A stretch of DNA of 64,000 nucleotides. Origin: Methylococcus mesophilus (GTDB taxonomy: Bacteria; Pseudomonadota; Gammaproteobacteria; Methylococcales; Methylococcaceae). A program made the translations under genes and the position numbers. Shown here in pieces: positions 53,005 to 61,350 of the stretch (position 1 is the stretch's first letter; every line of letters starts with the position of its first letter). Below the pieces are notes generated by a model, which saw only the letters and a list, made by a program, of their open reading frames with translations, was not told the DNA's origin and did no database searches. The stretch is from contig NZ_CP110921.1 of the NCBI RefSeq assembly GCF_026247885.1, positions 124,001-188,000 on the forward strand, in the 5' to 3' direction.

Positions 53005-53033
53005 AAGATACGAAACAAGTGTTTGGATGTCAA
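53005..53033 (-). promoter_or_regulatory. Sigma-70 promoter of the efflux operon
   Basis: On the minus strand TTGACA (plus 53028-53033) and TATCTT (plus 53005-53010) are spaced by 17 bases. The predicted start of transcription is near 52998. Confidence 0.75.
53013..53024. promoter_or_regulatory. Second, related operator palindrome in the promoter spacer
   Basis: AAACA-AG-TGTTT lies between -35 and -10. It shares AAAC-n-A-n-TGTTTG-n-AT with the 52983-53002 palindrome; the centres are 26 bp apart. Confidence 0.6.
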
Positions 53034-53115
53034 CCGGAATATTTCCTATTGTGTTTGGCGGCCTTTTTCGCTGCAGGATGGACGATCCGGCGGCGGCTGG
53101 CGGAAAATGGGCTCA

Positions 53116-53520
53116 ATGACCATCACGCAACGCACATCGATCCTCCGAACCCTGCAATCGGGCCTGCCCCAGCTACTGGCCGTCTACGCATTCGGCAGCC
53201 GTATCCGCGGTGATGCGCGGCCGGACAGCGACCTCGACCTGGCTGTGCTGGTAGCGGGGTACGCCGATCCGGTAGTTCTGTGGGAACTGGCCGGGGAACT
53301 CTCCGATGCCGCCGGTTGCCAGGTCGATCTGCTGGATCTGCGCGCGGCCTCCACCGTCATGCAATACCAGATCGTCACGACCGGAGAACGCTGGTGGTCC
53401 AAGGACGCCCAGGCGCCGATTTACGAGGCGGCGATTCTGAGTGAGAAGACCGCGCTGGATACCGCCCGCGCGGCTCTGCTCGACGACGTTCGCCGTGAAG
53501 GAAGAATTTATGGCCGATGA
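53116..53520 (+). CDS. mntA: MntA-type nucleotidyltransferase antitoxin
   Basis: A 134-residue minimal nucleotidyltransferase with the signature FGSRIRGDARPDSDLDLAV (GSx10DxD). In HepT/MntA pairs it inactivates HepT by adding AMP groups to its tyrosine. The Met at 53116 is chosen; an ATG at 53107 would add three residues. It overlaps the hepT start by 11 bases, showing translational coupling. Confidence 0.85.
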   Translation: MTITQRTSILRTLQSGLPQLLAVYAFGSRIRGDARPDSDLDLAVLVAGYADPVVLWELAGELSDAAGCQVDLLDLRAASTVMQYQIVTTGERWWSKDAQAPIYEAAILSEKTALDTARAALLDDVRREGRIYGR

Positions 53521-53929
53521 CGTCTTGCTCAATAAATCCGCCATCATCGAACGTTGCGTGAGGCGGGCGAAAGAGGAATATGCCCGCGATCCGGCGGGCT
53601 TCGCGACCGATTTCACCCGCCAGGACGCCGCCATTCTGAACATTCAGCGTGCCTGCGAAGCCGCACTCGACCTGGGCCAACATCTGATCCGGCGGGAAAG
53701 GCTCGGTGTCCCCCAGAGCGCACGGGACGTGTTTGCCCTGTTGGCCCAGGGCGGCTGGATCGACCCCGCTCTCGCCGATGCGCTCAAACGCATGGTGGGA
53801 TTCCGCAACATCGCCGTGCACGATTACCAGAGCCTGCAGTTGCCCATCACCGTCAGCGTCATCGAGAAACATCTGGACGAATTTCTGCAGTTCAGCCGCA
53901 CGCTGCTCCTGCGCGATGCGGCCAGGTGA
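53510..53929 (+). CDS. hepT: HepT-type RNase toxin (DUF86)
   Basis: A 139-residue helical HEPN protein with the catalytic RX4HXY motif in FRNIAVHDYQSL. HEPN toxins cleave RNA or tRNA; AMP addition to the Tyr by MntA turns HepT off. AAGGA seven bases before the start at 53510 supports it. Its stop overlaps the next gene's ATG by one base. Confidence 0.88.
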   Translation: MADDVLLNKSAIIERCVRRAKEEYARDPAGFATDFTRQDAAILNIQRACEAALDLGQHLIRRERLGVPQSARDVFALLAQGGWIDPALADALKRMVGFRNIAVHDYQSLQLPITVSVIEKHLDEFLQFSRTLLLRDAAR

Positions 53930-54585
53930 TGTCCATCCTTCGACGTTCTTCCGGCGCGCTGGTCGCTTGGCTGCTGCTGGAGGCCGCGTCCGCTCTGGCC
54001 GGCCCGAGTTTCAGCGGACGGGTGTCGGCGGTGCTGGACGGCGATTCCATCACCGTGGTGGAGACCGGACAGCGCGGACTTCAAGTGCGGCTGGCGCAGA
54101 TCGACGCACCGGAATATGGACAGACGGACTGGCAGGCGTCCAGACAATCGCTGTCCGATCTGCTGCTGGGGAGAGCCGTGACCGTGGAGCGGGTGGACGC
54201 GGACCGTTACGGCCGCGTCGTGGGCCGGGTGTGGGCGGATGGGGCCGATGCCAGCCTGGAGCAGGTTCGGCGCGGCATGGCCTGGGTGTACCGGCAGTAC
54301 GCCACCGATCAGGCTTATTTCCGTGCCGAAGAGGAGGCACGGAAGGAAAGGCGGGGCCTGTGGTCGCAGCCTCACCCGGTTCCACCGTGGCGATTCCGCC
54401 ATCGGGCCGGATCAGCGGCTTCCGAACCCCGCCGCTCTCCGGCCAATGGCGTCCGCCAATGTGGCGCCAAGCGCCGCTGCGCCGAGATGGCCTCCTGCGA
54501 GGAAGCGCGTTTCTACCTGATCCGCTGCGGCGTAAAGAGTCTGGACCGTGACGGCGACGGCACCCCTTGCGAAAGCCTGTGCTGA
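53929..54585 (+). CDS. Secreted thermonuclease-like protein with excalibur domain
   Basis: A 218-residue exported protein. A signal peptide (LVAWLLLEAASALAG) is followed by a staphylococcal-nuclease-type OB fold: VLDGDSITV, VRLAQIDAPEYGQ with the catalytic Arg/Asp positions, and RYGRVVGRVW. The C-terminus carries an excalibur calcium-binding motif, LDRDGDGTPCESLC. It probably degrades extracellular or periplasmic nucleic acid. The ATG shares one base with the hepT stop. Confidence 0.88.
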   Translation: MSILRRSSGALVAWLLLEAASALAGPSFSGRVSAVLDGDSITVVETGQRGLQVRLAQIDAPEYGQTDWQASRQSLSDLLLGRAVTVERVDADRYGRVVGRVWADGADASLEQVRRGMAWVYRQYATDQAYFRAEEEARKERRGLWSQPHPVPPWRFRHRAGSAASEPRRSPANGVRQCGAKRRCAEMASCEEARFYLIRCGVKSLDRDGDGTPCESLC

Positions 54586-54589
54586 AGCG

Positions 54590-55225
54590 ATGGAATTGGT
54601 TCACGCCGATGCCGCATTGCTGGTCTTGTCCAAGCCCAGCGGCCTGCTTTCGGTACCGGGGCGCGGCCCCGACAAGCAGGACTGCCTCAGCGGACGGGTT
54701 CAGGTCAGGTTTCCCGACGCCCTCATCGTGCATCGCCTCGACATGGCCACTTCGGGCCTGATGGCCATGGCGCGCGGACCGGCGGCGCAGCGCATCCTGA
54801 GCCGGGCCTTCGCCTGCCGGGAAGTGGTCAAGCGTTACGAAGCGGTGGTCCACGGCGTGCTGAGCACACCGCCGGACGCCGAGGACGGCTGGAGCAGCAT
54901 CGATCTTCCCCTGGTCCTCGATTGGCCCAATCGCCCGCTGCAAAAGGTCGACCCGTTGCACGGCAAACCCAGCCTGACCCGCTGGCGAATCCTGGGCCAC
55001 GAAACCGATGCCACCCGCGTCGAACTCGAACCGGTCACCGGACGCTCCCACCAGTTGCGGGTCCATCTCGCCGCCCTGGGGCATCCGATGCTCGGCGATC
55101 CGCTGTATGGGCACGAAGCGGCGAAATCCCGGGCCGGCAGGCTGCTGCTGCACGCCAAGGGCCTGGGACTCCACCATCCGGTGAGCGGCGAGTGGCTCGA
55201 ATTCGAAAGCCCGGTGCCGTTTTGA
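54590..55225 (+). CDS. RluA-family pseudouridine synthase
   Basis: A 211-residue RluA-type enzyme with IVHRLDMATSGLMAMARGP, where the Asp of HRLD is catalytic, and GRSHQLRVHLAALGHPMLGD in the C-terminal part. There is no S4 domain, so it is close to RluA or RluF-like short members acting on rRNA or tRNA uridine. The start may instead be GTG at 54548, inside the thermonuclease gene. The C-terminus converges on the phospholipase gene. Confidence 0.88.
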   Translation: MELVHADAALLVLSKPSGLLSVPGRGPDKQDCLSGRVQVRFPDALIVHRLDMATSGLMAMARGPAAQRILSRAFACREVVKRYEAVVHGVLSTPPDAEDGWSSIDLPLVLDWPNRPLQKVDPLHGKPSLTRWRILGHETDATRVELEPVTGRSHQLRVHLAALGHPMLGDPLYGHEAAKSRAGRLLLHAKGLGLHHPVSGEWLEFESPVPF

Positions 55226-55290
55226 ACAGGCCCTGACACGGGCGGCCGGAAGCCTTCCTAGGCGCGGCCGGCCGGCCCGCAGACTGCGGA

Positions 55291-57390
55291 CTAGATCAAT
55301 CCTCCCATCAAAGGGTCGCTGATGCTGTCCTTGCCGGTTTCGACATGGCCGGCGAGTCGATATTCGAAGCCGGCATCGCCTTCGACGGTGACGATCAGGT
55401 CGTACCACCCGGAGAACAGACCGAGCGGCCAGCGCCGCGACCTGCCGACGCCGTTCTGCAGTTCGAGCACCGTGAACCTGCCGGTGTACTTGTCCAGGAT
55501 ACGGACCTTGGCCTTTCCTTGTGCGAGGTTGGCGATGTTCAGAGTGATGCCGTTTTTTACCTTGTCGTAGCTGGCATTGACGTTCAGATTGGCCGGGCCG
55601 TTCGGACTGCCTTTGAACGACCGGAAAAAACCGTTCGGGCCGTAAACCGACAGGTCGTAGCCGGTGGAGGCGCTCCAACTCCCGGAGAGCGATTTGGCGG
55701 GCTCGACGGTGTAGGTTCTGGGCATTTCCTGGTCGTTCCGCGAACGTACCTGAAAGACGGCGGCTGCCATACCGACGTTGTCGAAATCGATGCGGAACGC
55801 ATCGCCGATGCGGGCGCCATGGGCATGGAGCGCATAGGGCAGAGCGCGTGCCCGACGGACACCGGATTCCTGGACCGGCAGCGTCTGGTTGACGGGCGGG
55901 GTCGGTATCTCTTTCGAATAGGCGTCCTTGTTCAGGTCGGTCGGCACATAGGCGCCGGTGGCCGGCAGCCTGACCTTCCAGGCGTTGGGTCTCTTGAAGT
56001 CGAGGGTGCTGGTGAGATCGCCCACCACAGCACGTCGCCACGGGGTGATATTGGATTCGATCAGGTCGGGATGCTCGTCCGCGAAACGTGCCTCGATGAA
56101 GCGGATGGTCGAGGTGTGGTCGAATACCTCCGAGTTCACCCAGCCGCCCTTGCTCCATGGGGATACGACCAGCATCGGCACGCGCATCCCCAGGCCATAA
56201 GGGGCGGACGGAGGGTTCCTGGGATCGGCGGGGTTGCCCGGAAAGATTTCATTGACGGTGTCGACGGTGGACAGGCCCTGGCCGTCGTTCATCGGCGGGG
56301 TCGGCGGGACCATGTGGTCGAAGTACCCGCCTTCCTCGTCGAAATTGATGATGAAGACGGTCTTGCTCCAAACCTCCGGGTTGGCAACCAGGATGTCCAT
56401 GATCCGGGAGATGTACCACGCACCCCAGTTGGCCGGCCAGATCGGATGTTCGCCATAGGCCTCGGGCGCGGCGATCCAGGAAACCTGAGGCAGGTTGCCG
56501 GACATGACGTCCGCGCGGAAGTCCTCCAGCAGCATCAGCGGATCCTTGCCGTGCGCCTTGATTTCGGTTCCGGTCTTGGCGCGATCCGCCAGCGGATTGC
56601 CGGGCTGGGCGTTCTGGTATTGATGGAAATACAGCAGGGAGTTGTCGCCGTAGTTGCCGATGAACGGATCGGAAGTCCAGCCCCACCAGTTGCCGTTGTC
56701 CGCGTTCAAGCCGTCGCCGATATCCTGATAGACCTTCCAGGTAATGCCGGCGTCCTGTAGCCGTTCCGGATAGGTGTGCCAATCGTAGCCGGCCTCGTCG
56801 TTGAAGATCACCGGACCGCCGCCCTGACCGTCGTTGCCGCACCAGCCGGTCCACATGTAATAGCGGTTGGCATCGGTTCCGCCCAGCAAGGAGCAATGGT
56901 AGGCGTCGCAGATCGTGAAGGCGTCCGCCAGCGCATAGTGGTAGGGGATGTCCTTGCGGCCCAGGCAGGTCATGGCGGCGACCCCCTTGTTCGGCACCCA
57001 CTGGTCGTAGTTGCCCCAGTTCCAGGCGGCATGGGTATTGTTCCAGCTGTGGGGCGGATCCGGCGAGAACCACAGGCCTGCGTTTTCGACGTCCGGGCGG
57101 AACGGCAGGAGATAGCCGGCGCCATTGGGCTGATGCCAGACCGGCTTGCCGTTCGGCAGCGTCACCGCCCTGGGGTCGGCGAAGCCCCGTACGCCTCGCA
57201 TCGCGCCGAAATAGTGATCGAAGGAGCGGTTTTCCTGCGTCAGGATGACGATGTGCTCCACGTCCTTGATGGTGCCCGTGCGATGGTTGGCGGGGATTTC
57301 CAGGGCGCGGGCGATGCTGGTCGGCATCGCTGTAGCCATTGCGCCGGAGCCCATCAACTTGAGGAATGTACGACGATCGGTATTGCCCAT
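55291..57390 (-). CDS. Phosphocholine-specific phospholipase C, Tat-exported
   Basis: A 699-residue enzyme of the PlcH/PlcN phosphoesterase family. The N-terminus has a twin-arginine signal (DRRTFLKLMGSGAMATAMP). The catalytic domain has ILTQENRSFDHYFGAMRG, the acidic FIINFDEEGGYFDHMVP and HTSTIRFIEARF segments. Two C-terminal DUF756-like beta domains follow. It cleaves phosphatidylcholine or related head groups outside the cytoplasm, often to gain phosphate. The upstream region was checked for Pho boxes without a convincing match. Confidence 0.92.
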   Translation of the reverse strand: MGNTDRRTFLKLMGSGAMATAMPTSIARALEIPANHRTGTIKDVEHIVILTQENRSFDHYFGAMRGVRGFADPRAVTLPNGKPVWHQPNGAGYLLPFRPDVENAGLWFSPDPPHSWNNTHAAWNWGNYDQWVPNKGVAAMTCLGRKDIPYHYALADAFTICDAYHCSLLGGTDANRYYMWTGWCGNDGQGGGPVIFNDEAGYDWHTYPERLQDAGITWKVYQDIGDGLNADNGNWWGWTSDPFIGNYGDNSLLYFHQYQNAQPGNPLADRAKTGTEIKAHGKDPLMLLEDFRADVMSGNLPQVSWIAAPEAYGEHPIWPANWGAWYISRIMDILVANPEVWSKTVFIINFDEEGGYFDHMVPPTPPMNDGQGLSTVDTVNEIFPGNPADPRNPPSAPYGLGMRVPMLVVSPWSKGGWVNSEVFDHTSTIRFIEARFADEHPDLIESNITPWRRAVVGDLTSTLDFKRPNAWKVRLPATGAYVPTDLNKDAYSKEIPTPPVNQTLPVQESGVRRARALPYALHAHGARIGDAFRIDFDNVGMAAAVFQVRSRNDQEMPRTYTVEPAKSLSGSWSASTGYDLSVYGPNGFFRSFKGSPNGPANLNVNASYDKVKNGITLNIANLAQGKAKVRILDKYTGRFTVLELQNGVGRSRRWPLGLFSGWYDLIVTVEGDAGFEYRLAGHVETGKDSISDPLMGGLI

Positions 57391-57652
57391 GGGATGCCTC
57401 TGTGTGGATTTGTTGTTGATCCGCGCCCACTCCGAAGCACCGTTCCGAATCGTCAGGTGATGCAGGCAGGCCGGTTACGGGCCTGGAAGATTTCCGGGCA
57501 GATGCAAAATTGTAGGTCCGCAATAATGTCAACTGTGAAACAGGCGGATTAACGATTCGTTACAGGATTTCGGCAGGGCAGAGATTCCCGACGTATCTGG
57601 GGGAGAGAGGATCGCAAGAGGGCTGACGGTTTCGATAAGGAAGCGAACATTG

Positions 57653-57670
57653 CTGACACCACGTTGTCAG
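57653..57670. promoter_or_regulatory. CTGACA palindrome upstream of the VOC gene
   Basis: CTGACA and TGTCAG around CCACGT form an 18-bp palindrome; another CTGACA stands at 57696-57701. The 326-base gap between the phospholipase and VOC genes holds this and little else. The half-sites could be bound by the nearby WYL regulator. Confidence 0.4.
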
Positions 57671-57722
57671 GAACCCGCCCTTACCATGCAGCCTCCTGAC
57701 AAACTCCAAGGAGACCATGGAT

Positions 57723-58094
57723 ATGAGCAACGTAGCGAACTGGTTCGAAATTCCCGTGAATGACCTGGCGCGAGCCAAGGCCTTTTATCAGGAAGTCCTA
57801 CAAACGACGTTCAAGGACGAGGAAATGGGGGGCTACCGGCTGGCCATTTTCGCGTCCGAAGGCGAGGCGGTCGGCGGCATGCTGGTCGCCGGCGAACACT
57901 ACGAGCCCAGCCGGACCGGCGCGGTCATCTATCTCAACGGCGGAGCGGACCTGAGCCAGCCGTTGCAGCGCGCAGTCGAGCACGGCGGCAGCGTGCTGGT
58001 GCCGAAAACGCCCATCCATGAAGGCGACTGCGGCTACTTCGCGCAATTCCTGGACAGCGAAGGCAACCGCATCGGCTTATACTCGCCGGCTTGA
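57723..58094 (+). CDS. VOC (glyoxalase-type) family protein
   Basis: A 123-residue vicinal-oxygen-chelate protein with the paired beta-alpha-beta-beta units: WFEIPVNDLARAKAFYQEVL and GDCGYFAQFLDSEGNRIGLYS. Such proteins include glyoxalases, bleomycin-type binding proteins and dioxygenase relatives; the substrate is unknown. The start at 57723 is 9 bases after AAGGAG; ATG at 57717 is too close to it. First gene of a likely five-gene stress cluster. Confidence 0.85.
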   Translation: MSNVANWFEIPVNDLARAKAFYQEVLQTTFKDEEMGGYRLAIFASEGEAVGGMLVAGEHYEPSRTGAVIYLNGGADLSQPLQRAVEHGGSVLVPKTPIHEGDCGYFAQFLDSEGNRIGLYSPA

Positions 58095-58143
58095 ACCTTG
58101 CCGAGACGGGCGGCCGAGCGCACCTCGGCCGCCTGCCCACCCG

Positions 58144-58827
58144 ATGCGACGCGCCGACCGCCTGTTTCAGATCGTCCAAATCCTGCGCAACAAGCGCTTG
58201 GTCACCGCCAAGGCGCTGGCCGAACGGCTGGAGGTCTCCGAGCGCACGATCTACCGCGACATTCAGGATATCAGCCTGTCGGGCATTCCCGTCGAAGGGG
58301 AAGCGGGTGTCGGCTACACCTTGCGCCATGCCATCGACATACCGCCGATCATGTTCACCGCTGCGGAACTGGAGGCGCTGGCGGTCGGGGCCAGGATGGT
58401 GAAGTCCTGGGCCGGAATCGAACTGGGCCATTCCGCGCAATCGGTGCTCGACAAGGTGACGGCCGTCGTCCCCGCCGATCTGAAGGCCAATATCGAGCGC
58501 AGCAAGCTGTTTTCGCTGCGCTTCGGCGAACGCGAGGACATCGATGTCACTCTCGACATCTGTCGGAAAGCCATCGACCTGAAGCGTTTCCTATACTTCG
58601 GCTATTGCCGTGCGGACGGCGAGCAAAGCCGGCGCCGCATTCGCCCTTTAGGCCTCTACTTTTGGGGAAACGTATGGTCGCTGGCCGGCTGGTGCGAACT
58701 TCGGGAGGACTTTCGCAATTTCCGGCTGGACCGCATGCAGTCCATCCTGATGGAAAACCAGTCGTTCGAAGATGGGGCCGGGCAAAGCCTGCAGGACTTC
58801 ATCAAACGGATGACTTGCAATTCGTGA
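58144..58827 (+). CDS. YafY/DeoR-type WYL regulator
   Basis: A 227-residue regulator. The N-terminal DeoR-type helix-turn-helix is RRADRLFQIVQILRNKRLV and AERLEVSERTIYRDIQ. The C-terminal WYL domain has RRRIRPLGLYFWGNVWSLAG, with Trp in place of the usual WYL Tyr. It probably controls the neighbouring VOC or sigma gene cluster. Confidence 0.88.
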   Translation: MRRADRLFQIVQILRNKRLVTAKALAERLEVSERTIYRDIQDISLSGIPVEGEAGVGYTLRHAIDIPPIMFTAAELEALAVGARMVKSWAGIELGHSAQSVLDKVTAVVPADLKANIERSKLFSLRFGEREDIDVTLDICRKAIDLKRFLYFGYCRADGEQSRRRIRPLGLYFWGNVWSLAGWCELREDFRNFRLDRMQSILMENQSFEDGAGQSLQDFIKRMTCNS

Positions 58828-58843
58828 CTTCGGTGGGGCGGGC

Positions 58844-60136
58844 ATGCTCGGGGAATCGCAAAATGAAAAGGGCGGGGGCGTGACGGGTAAGGAATCGGCA
58901 GACCGCGTTCGCGGCAGATTGGAGGCCATCTACCGCGAGGAGTCTCGGCGGGTGTTCGCCACGCTGGTGCGCCTGCTCGGCGACTTCGACCTTGCCGAAG
59001 AAGCGCTGCACGACGCCTTTCGCGCGGCACTGGAACAATGGCCGAGGGATGGCGTCCCGGCCAATCCCAGAGCCTGGCTGGTATCCGCCGGACGTTTCAA
59101 AGCCATCGACGGCATGCGCCGCCGGTCCCGTTTCGAAGCCTTGCCGGACGAGGTCGCCGAGCAACTCGCGGACGATCTCGCCGATCCGGCCGGCCTCGAT
59201 GGCGAAACCCTTGAGGACGATCGGCTGCGGCTCATCTTTACCTGCTGCCATCCCGCGCTGTCGCCCGACGCGCAGGTCGCACTGACCCTGCGCGAAGTGT
59301 GCGGCCTGACCACCGAAGAGATTGCACGCGCCTTTCTCACGGCCGCTCCCACGCTCGCCCAGCGCATCGTCCGGGCCAAGGCGAAGATCCGCGATGCCCG
59401 CATTCCTTACCAGGTTCCCGCGCGCGAGGAGTTTCCTGTCCGCCTGGATGCCGTGCTGCGCGTCGTCTATCTCGTGTTCAACGAAGGTTATTCGGCGTCG
59501 TCCGGCGAGGCTCTCATGCGGCACGATCTGTCTAGCGAAGCCATACGTCTGGGGCGGCTGCTGATCGAACTATTGCCTGATCCGGAAGCGCTGGGATTGC
59601 TGGCGCTGATGCTGCTTCACGAATCCAGGCGCTCGGCGCGCAGCTCGCCCGAGGGCGAACTGATCCTGCTCGACGAGCAGGACCGCACGCTCTGGAACCG
59701 GGATCAGATTGCGGAAGGACTGTCCCTGGTGAGCCGGGCCCTGGCATCGCGGTACGTCGGCCCCTACGCGCTGCAGGCGGCCATCGCCGCGGTGCATGCC
59801 GAAGCGCCGAGCGCCGCTGCCACCGATTGGACGCAGATCGCAGGCCTGTACGAAGTGCTGCTGCGCGCCGAACCCTCGCCCGTCGTGGAACTGAACCGCG
59901 CCGTGGCGGTCGCCATGCGCGACGGTCCGGCGGCGGGATTGGCCCTGGTCGACGCCATCGTGGCGGAGGGTGTCCTGGCGGACTACCATCTGGTGCATGC
60001 GGCGCGAGCTGACCTGTGCCGGCGGCTCGGGCGCACCGCCGAGGCCCGGGCTGCATACCAGGATGCCATCGCCCTCGCAAAACAGGACGCAGAGCGGCGG
60101 TTTCTGGAGCGGAGATTGCGGGAATTGCCGGATTGA
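58844..60136 (+). CDS. ECF sigma factor, ECF42 type
   Basis: A 430-residue sigma factor: region 2 (RRVFATLVRLLGDFDLAEE), region 4 (LREVCGLTTEEIARAFLTA; RIVRAKAKIRDARIPYQ) and an extra 230-residue helical/TPR-like C-terminal domain (DADLxxRxG repeats ending AAYQDAIALAKQDAERRFLE). The C-terminal extension and linkage to a YciI/DGPF gene are the hallmarks of group ECF42, where the extension replaces an anti-sigma factor. Start at 58844; a start 13 codons later at 58880 (GTG) is also possible. Confidence 0.9.
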   Translation: MLGESQNEKGGGVTGKESADRVRGRLEAIYREESRRVFATLVRLLGDFDLAEEALHDAFRAALEQWPRDGVPANPRAWLVSAGRFKAIDGMRRRSRFEALPDEVAEQLADDLADPAGLDGETLEDDRLRLIFTCCHPALSPDAQVALTLREVCGLTTEEIARAFLTAAPTLAQRIVRAKAKIRDARIPYQVPAREEFPVRLDAVLRVVYLVFNEGYSASSGEALMRHDLSSEAIRLGRLLIELLPDPEALGLLALMLLHESRRSARSSPEGELILLDEQDRTLWNRDQIAEGLSLVSRALASRYVGPYALQAAIAAVHAEAPSAAATDWTQIAGLYEVLLRAEPSPVVELNRAVAVAMRDGPAAGLALVDAIVAEGVLADYHLVHAARADLCRRLGRTAEARAAYQDAIALAKQDAERRFLERRLRELPD

Positions 60137-60149
60137 AGAGGGATAAGTC

Positions 60150-60758
60150 ATGGAGAAAATCGATTTCAAGAAGCAACTGAAGCCGCTGTATCAGGCCTCG
60201 GCCGAGGGACCCTCCCAACTCAATGTGCCCGCACTGAATTTCCTCATGGCGGATGGGGAAGGGGACCCGAATACCTCCCCAAGCTACGCCGAGGCGGTGG
60301 AAGCCTTGTTCGGGGTGGCCTATGCGGTGAAGTTCATGATCAAGAAAGGGCCGCTGGCGATCGATTACGCCGTCATGCCGCTGGAAGGGCTATGGTGGGC
60401 CGACGATCCGTCGGTGTTCGCGGCGGGGGACAAGACCCGCTGGAAATGGACGATGATGATCCTGCAGCCGCCGTTCGTCGGCCGGGAAACCATAGACGAC
60501 GCCATTGCCGAGGTGGCGAAGAAAAAGAAGCCGCCCGCGATATCAAGGTTGCGCCTAGAAACCCTGACGGAAGGCCGTTGCGCGCAAATCCTGCACGTCG
60601 GCCCATTCTCGGCGGAAGGGCCGACGATAGAAAAGCTGCACGGCTTCATCGACGCCAACGGCGAAAAGGCCGGGAAACACCACGAAATCTATCTGAGCGA
60701 CATCCGGAGGGCGGAACCGGCGAAGTGGAAAACCATCATCAGGCAACCGATGCGGTGA
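60150..60758 (+). CDS. GyrI-like small-molecule-binding protein
   Basis: A 202-residue protein of the GyrI/SBMCL type. Core positions are LKPLYQASAEGPSQLNVPAL, ALFGVAYAVKFMIKKGPLA, ALLIDYAVMPLEGLWWA region and RCAQILHVGPFSAEGPTIEK, KHHEIYLSDIRRAEPAKWKT. It likely binds a hydrophobic small molecule. It lies 13 bases after the sigma factor gene and before the DGPF protein. Confidence 0.8.
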   Translation: MEKIDFKKQLKPLYQASAEGPSQLNVPALNFLMADGEGDPNTSPSYAEAVEALFGVAYAVKFMIKKGPLAIDYAVMPLEGLWWADDPSVFAAGDKTRWKWTMMILQPPFVGRETIDDAIAEVAKKKKPPAISRLRLETLTEGRCAQILHVGPFSAEGPTIEKLHGFIDANGEKAGKHHEIYLSDIRRAEPAKWKTIIRQPMR

Positions 60759-60855
60759 AACACTGAGTCGAATTCCAACCTGTCCAAACGACTAGGAAGC
60801 GACGGGAACCCAGCCTGGGAGGCGGGCCCGCAAACTGATCGTCAAGGAGAAAAAT

Positions 60856-61248
60856 ATGAAATATATCTGTTTCGGATATCTGGACGTCGAGAGCTGGATG
60901 AAAAAATCGAATAGCGAGCAAAACGCCATGATCGACAAGTGCTTCGCTTACGACGAGGTGCTTAGGAAAAACGGACATTGGGCTGGCGGGGAGGGGTTCA
61001 AAGGTCCGGACGCCGCCACGACGCTGCGTTACCGGAACGGCAAAGTCTCCATCACCGATGGGCCTTACGCCGAGACAAAGGAGCTTCTAGGCGGGCTGTT
61101 GATTCTGGAAGCTGAAGACTTGAATCAGGCCATCCAGTTGATATCGAATCATCCCGGCCTCCATATGGGGTCCTGGGAAATCCGGCCAGCCGAGGATTTG
61201 TCGGCCATGATTGCGGAAAGCGAGAAGCGCCGCGCCGCTGCAAAATAA
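60856..61248 (+). CDS. YciI/DGPF-domain protein
   Basis: A 130-residue YCII-related protein with the DGPF signature SITDGPYAETKELLGGLLIL. Genes of this family are the conserved companions of ECF42 sigma factors, which transcribe them. A strong AAGGAG ribosome site precedes the start. Biochemical function is unsettled. Confidence 0.9.
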   Translation: MKYICFGYLDVESWMKKSNSEQNAMIDKCFAYDEVLRKNGHWAGGEGFKGPDAATTLRYRNGKVSITDGPYAETKELLGGLLILEAEDLNQAIQLISNHPGLHMGSWEIRPAEDLSAMIAESEKRRAAAK

Positions 61249-61350
61249 TAGCCGCTACACACACAACGTCGGAGAAAATCGACCGGTACTTGAGAGAAGG
61301 AGGTTGAGGCCACGTCCGAGTCGCCGGACGAGGCCATGGCTTCGCCGCTT

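Noticed and set aside
57391-57650. Pho box upstream of the phospholipase C gene
   Set aside because: Half-sites such as TTGACAT are present but spacing and repeats do not fit the 11-bp direct-repeat pattern well.
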